A stretch of DNA of 5,365 bases from NCBI GenBank assembly GCA_003650445.1, contig QMQE01000169.1:1-5365 (forward strand). The letters are read 5' to 3'. This DNA is from Acidobacteriota bacterium. Lineage in GTDB: Bacteria; Acidobacteriota; Holophagae; Thermotomaculales; Thermotomaculaceae. Every line of letters starts with the position of its first letter. Positions within the stretch are counted from its first letter, which is position 1. The notes below the pieces were generated by a model, which did no database searches, was not told the DNA's origin, and saw nothing but the letters and a program-made list of their open reading frames with translations. Made by a program: the position numbers and the translations under genes. Shown in pieces: positions 4,889 to 5,365 of this stretch.

Positions 4889-5365
4889 ATGGCCAAGACT
4901 GTGGTTCAGGAGTTTACGAAGGGGTTGTGGGATGAGATACCGCCGTTTCGTCTGGTGTTGGGGTTATGTCCGACGCTGGCGGTGACCAAGACGGTGGAAA
5001 ATGGTGTCGGCATGGGGGTGGCGCTGACGTTTGTGCTGGTGTGTTCGAATGTATTTATATCGTTGTTCAAGGACATGATACCCAAGCGTGTGCGGATTGC
5101 GTGTTATATTGTGGTGATTGCGACGTTTGTGACGGTGGTTGAGTTGCTGATGCAGGCCTTTACGTATCCGTTATTTTTGAAGCTGGGGATATTTATACCG
5201 CTGATTGTGGTGAACTGTATTGTGTTGGGTCGAGCGGAGGCCTTTGCGGCGAAGAACAACATTGGCCGGTCGTTTCTGGACGGTTTGGGTATCGGGATTG
5301 GTTATACGCTGGCGCTGGGGGTATTGGCGGCGATCCGGGAGGTTTTTGGCAGCGGGACGTTTACG
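4889..5365 (+). CDS. rnfE: Rnf complex membrane subunit RnfE (partial, 3' end outside window)
   Basis: RnfE (NqrD/RnfE family) is an integral membrane subunit that, with RnfA, forms the inverted-topology pair holding a [2Fe-2S] cluster in the membrane and lining the ion path. I translated 159 codons, open to the last base of the window; the family is usually about 200 residues or slightly more, so roughly a quarter is missing. Hallmarks are LGLCPTLAVT (24-33) and IPLIVVNCIVLGRAEAFA (103-120). Cys27 and Cys110 in these motifs correspond to the paired cluster ligands known from NqrD. CPTLAVT separates it from its paralogue RnfA. Hydrophobic segments lie at about 40-60, 69-90, 100-115 and 130-150. 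It follows rnfG after 15 bases. In the usual order C-D-G-E-A-B, rnfA and rnfB should come next. Confidence 0.95.
   Translation, partial: MAKTVVQEFTKGLWDEIPPFRLVLGLCPTLAVTKTVENGVGMGVALTFVLVCSNVFISLFKDMIPKRVRIACYIVVIATFVTVVELLMQAFTYPLFLKLGIFIPLIVVNCIVLGRAEAFAAKNNIGRSFLDGLGIGIGYTLALGVLAAIREVFGSGTFT

Noticed and set aside
1..5365. CRISPR arrays, tRNA or rRNA genes, insertion sequences, attachment sites
   Set aside because: No regularly spaced repeats, tRNA-like cloverleaf, transposase frame or terminal inverted repeats were seen on reading both strands.

Overview
The window looks like chromosome from an anaerobic, cytochrome-rich bacterium, most plausibly a deltaproteobacterial (Desulfobacterota) sulfate reducer or relative. 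The basis is an rnf operon headed by a class III (c3-like) tetraheme cytochrome c. This placement is an inference from gene content, not a database match.

Layout. (1) 13-462, +: dtd, D-aminoacyl-tRNA deacylase, complete, with a perfect Shine-Dalgarno at the window edge. (2) 563-1336, -: an exodeoxyribonuclease III (xth), complete, convergent with dtd. (3) 1337-1736: a 400-base divergent intergenic region. It holds a GTTAAC-rich inverted-repeat cluster beside the xth start (one element resembles a Rex operator), a G-rich block that fits the G-quadruplex pattern, and a good sigma70-type promoter pointing into the rnf operon. (4) 1737-5365, +: the operon itself, in the order membrane-anchored tetraheme cytochrome c, rnfC, rnfD, rnfG, rnfE (cut by the window end). 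Gaps are 18 bases or less, and rnfC and rnfD overlap by 8 bases. rnfA and rnfB are expected just downstream but are not in the window.

How the genes work together. Rnf couples electron transfer between ferredoxin and a second carrier (normally NAD+) to Na+ or H+ translocation. Here the scaffold is intact: both RnfC Fe-S clusters, the RnfG SGAT flavinylation motif, and the RnfE cysteines for the membrane [2Fe-2S] centre. However, RnfC lacks the usual GGAxFPT and ECEP motifs of its flavin/NADH pocket, and RnfD has Tyr-Pro-Leu where the flavinylated Thr-Pro-Leu normally stands. With a tetraheme cytochrome as first gene, the simplest hypothesis is a cytochrome-coupled, possibly NAD-independent Rnf variant that exchanges electrons between ferredoxin and a periplasmic cytochrome pool.

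From about position 1545 the + strand becomes strikingly rich in G and poor in C. The change begins in non-coding DNA before the promoter and continues through the operon. dtd, on the same strand, does not share it.
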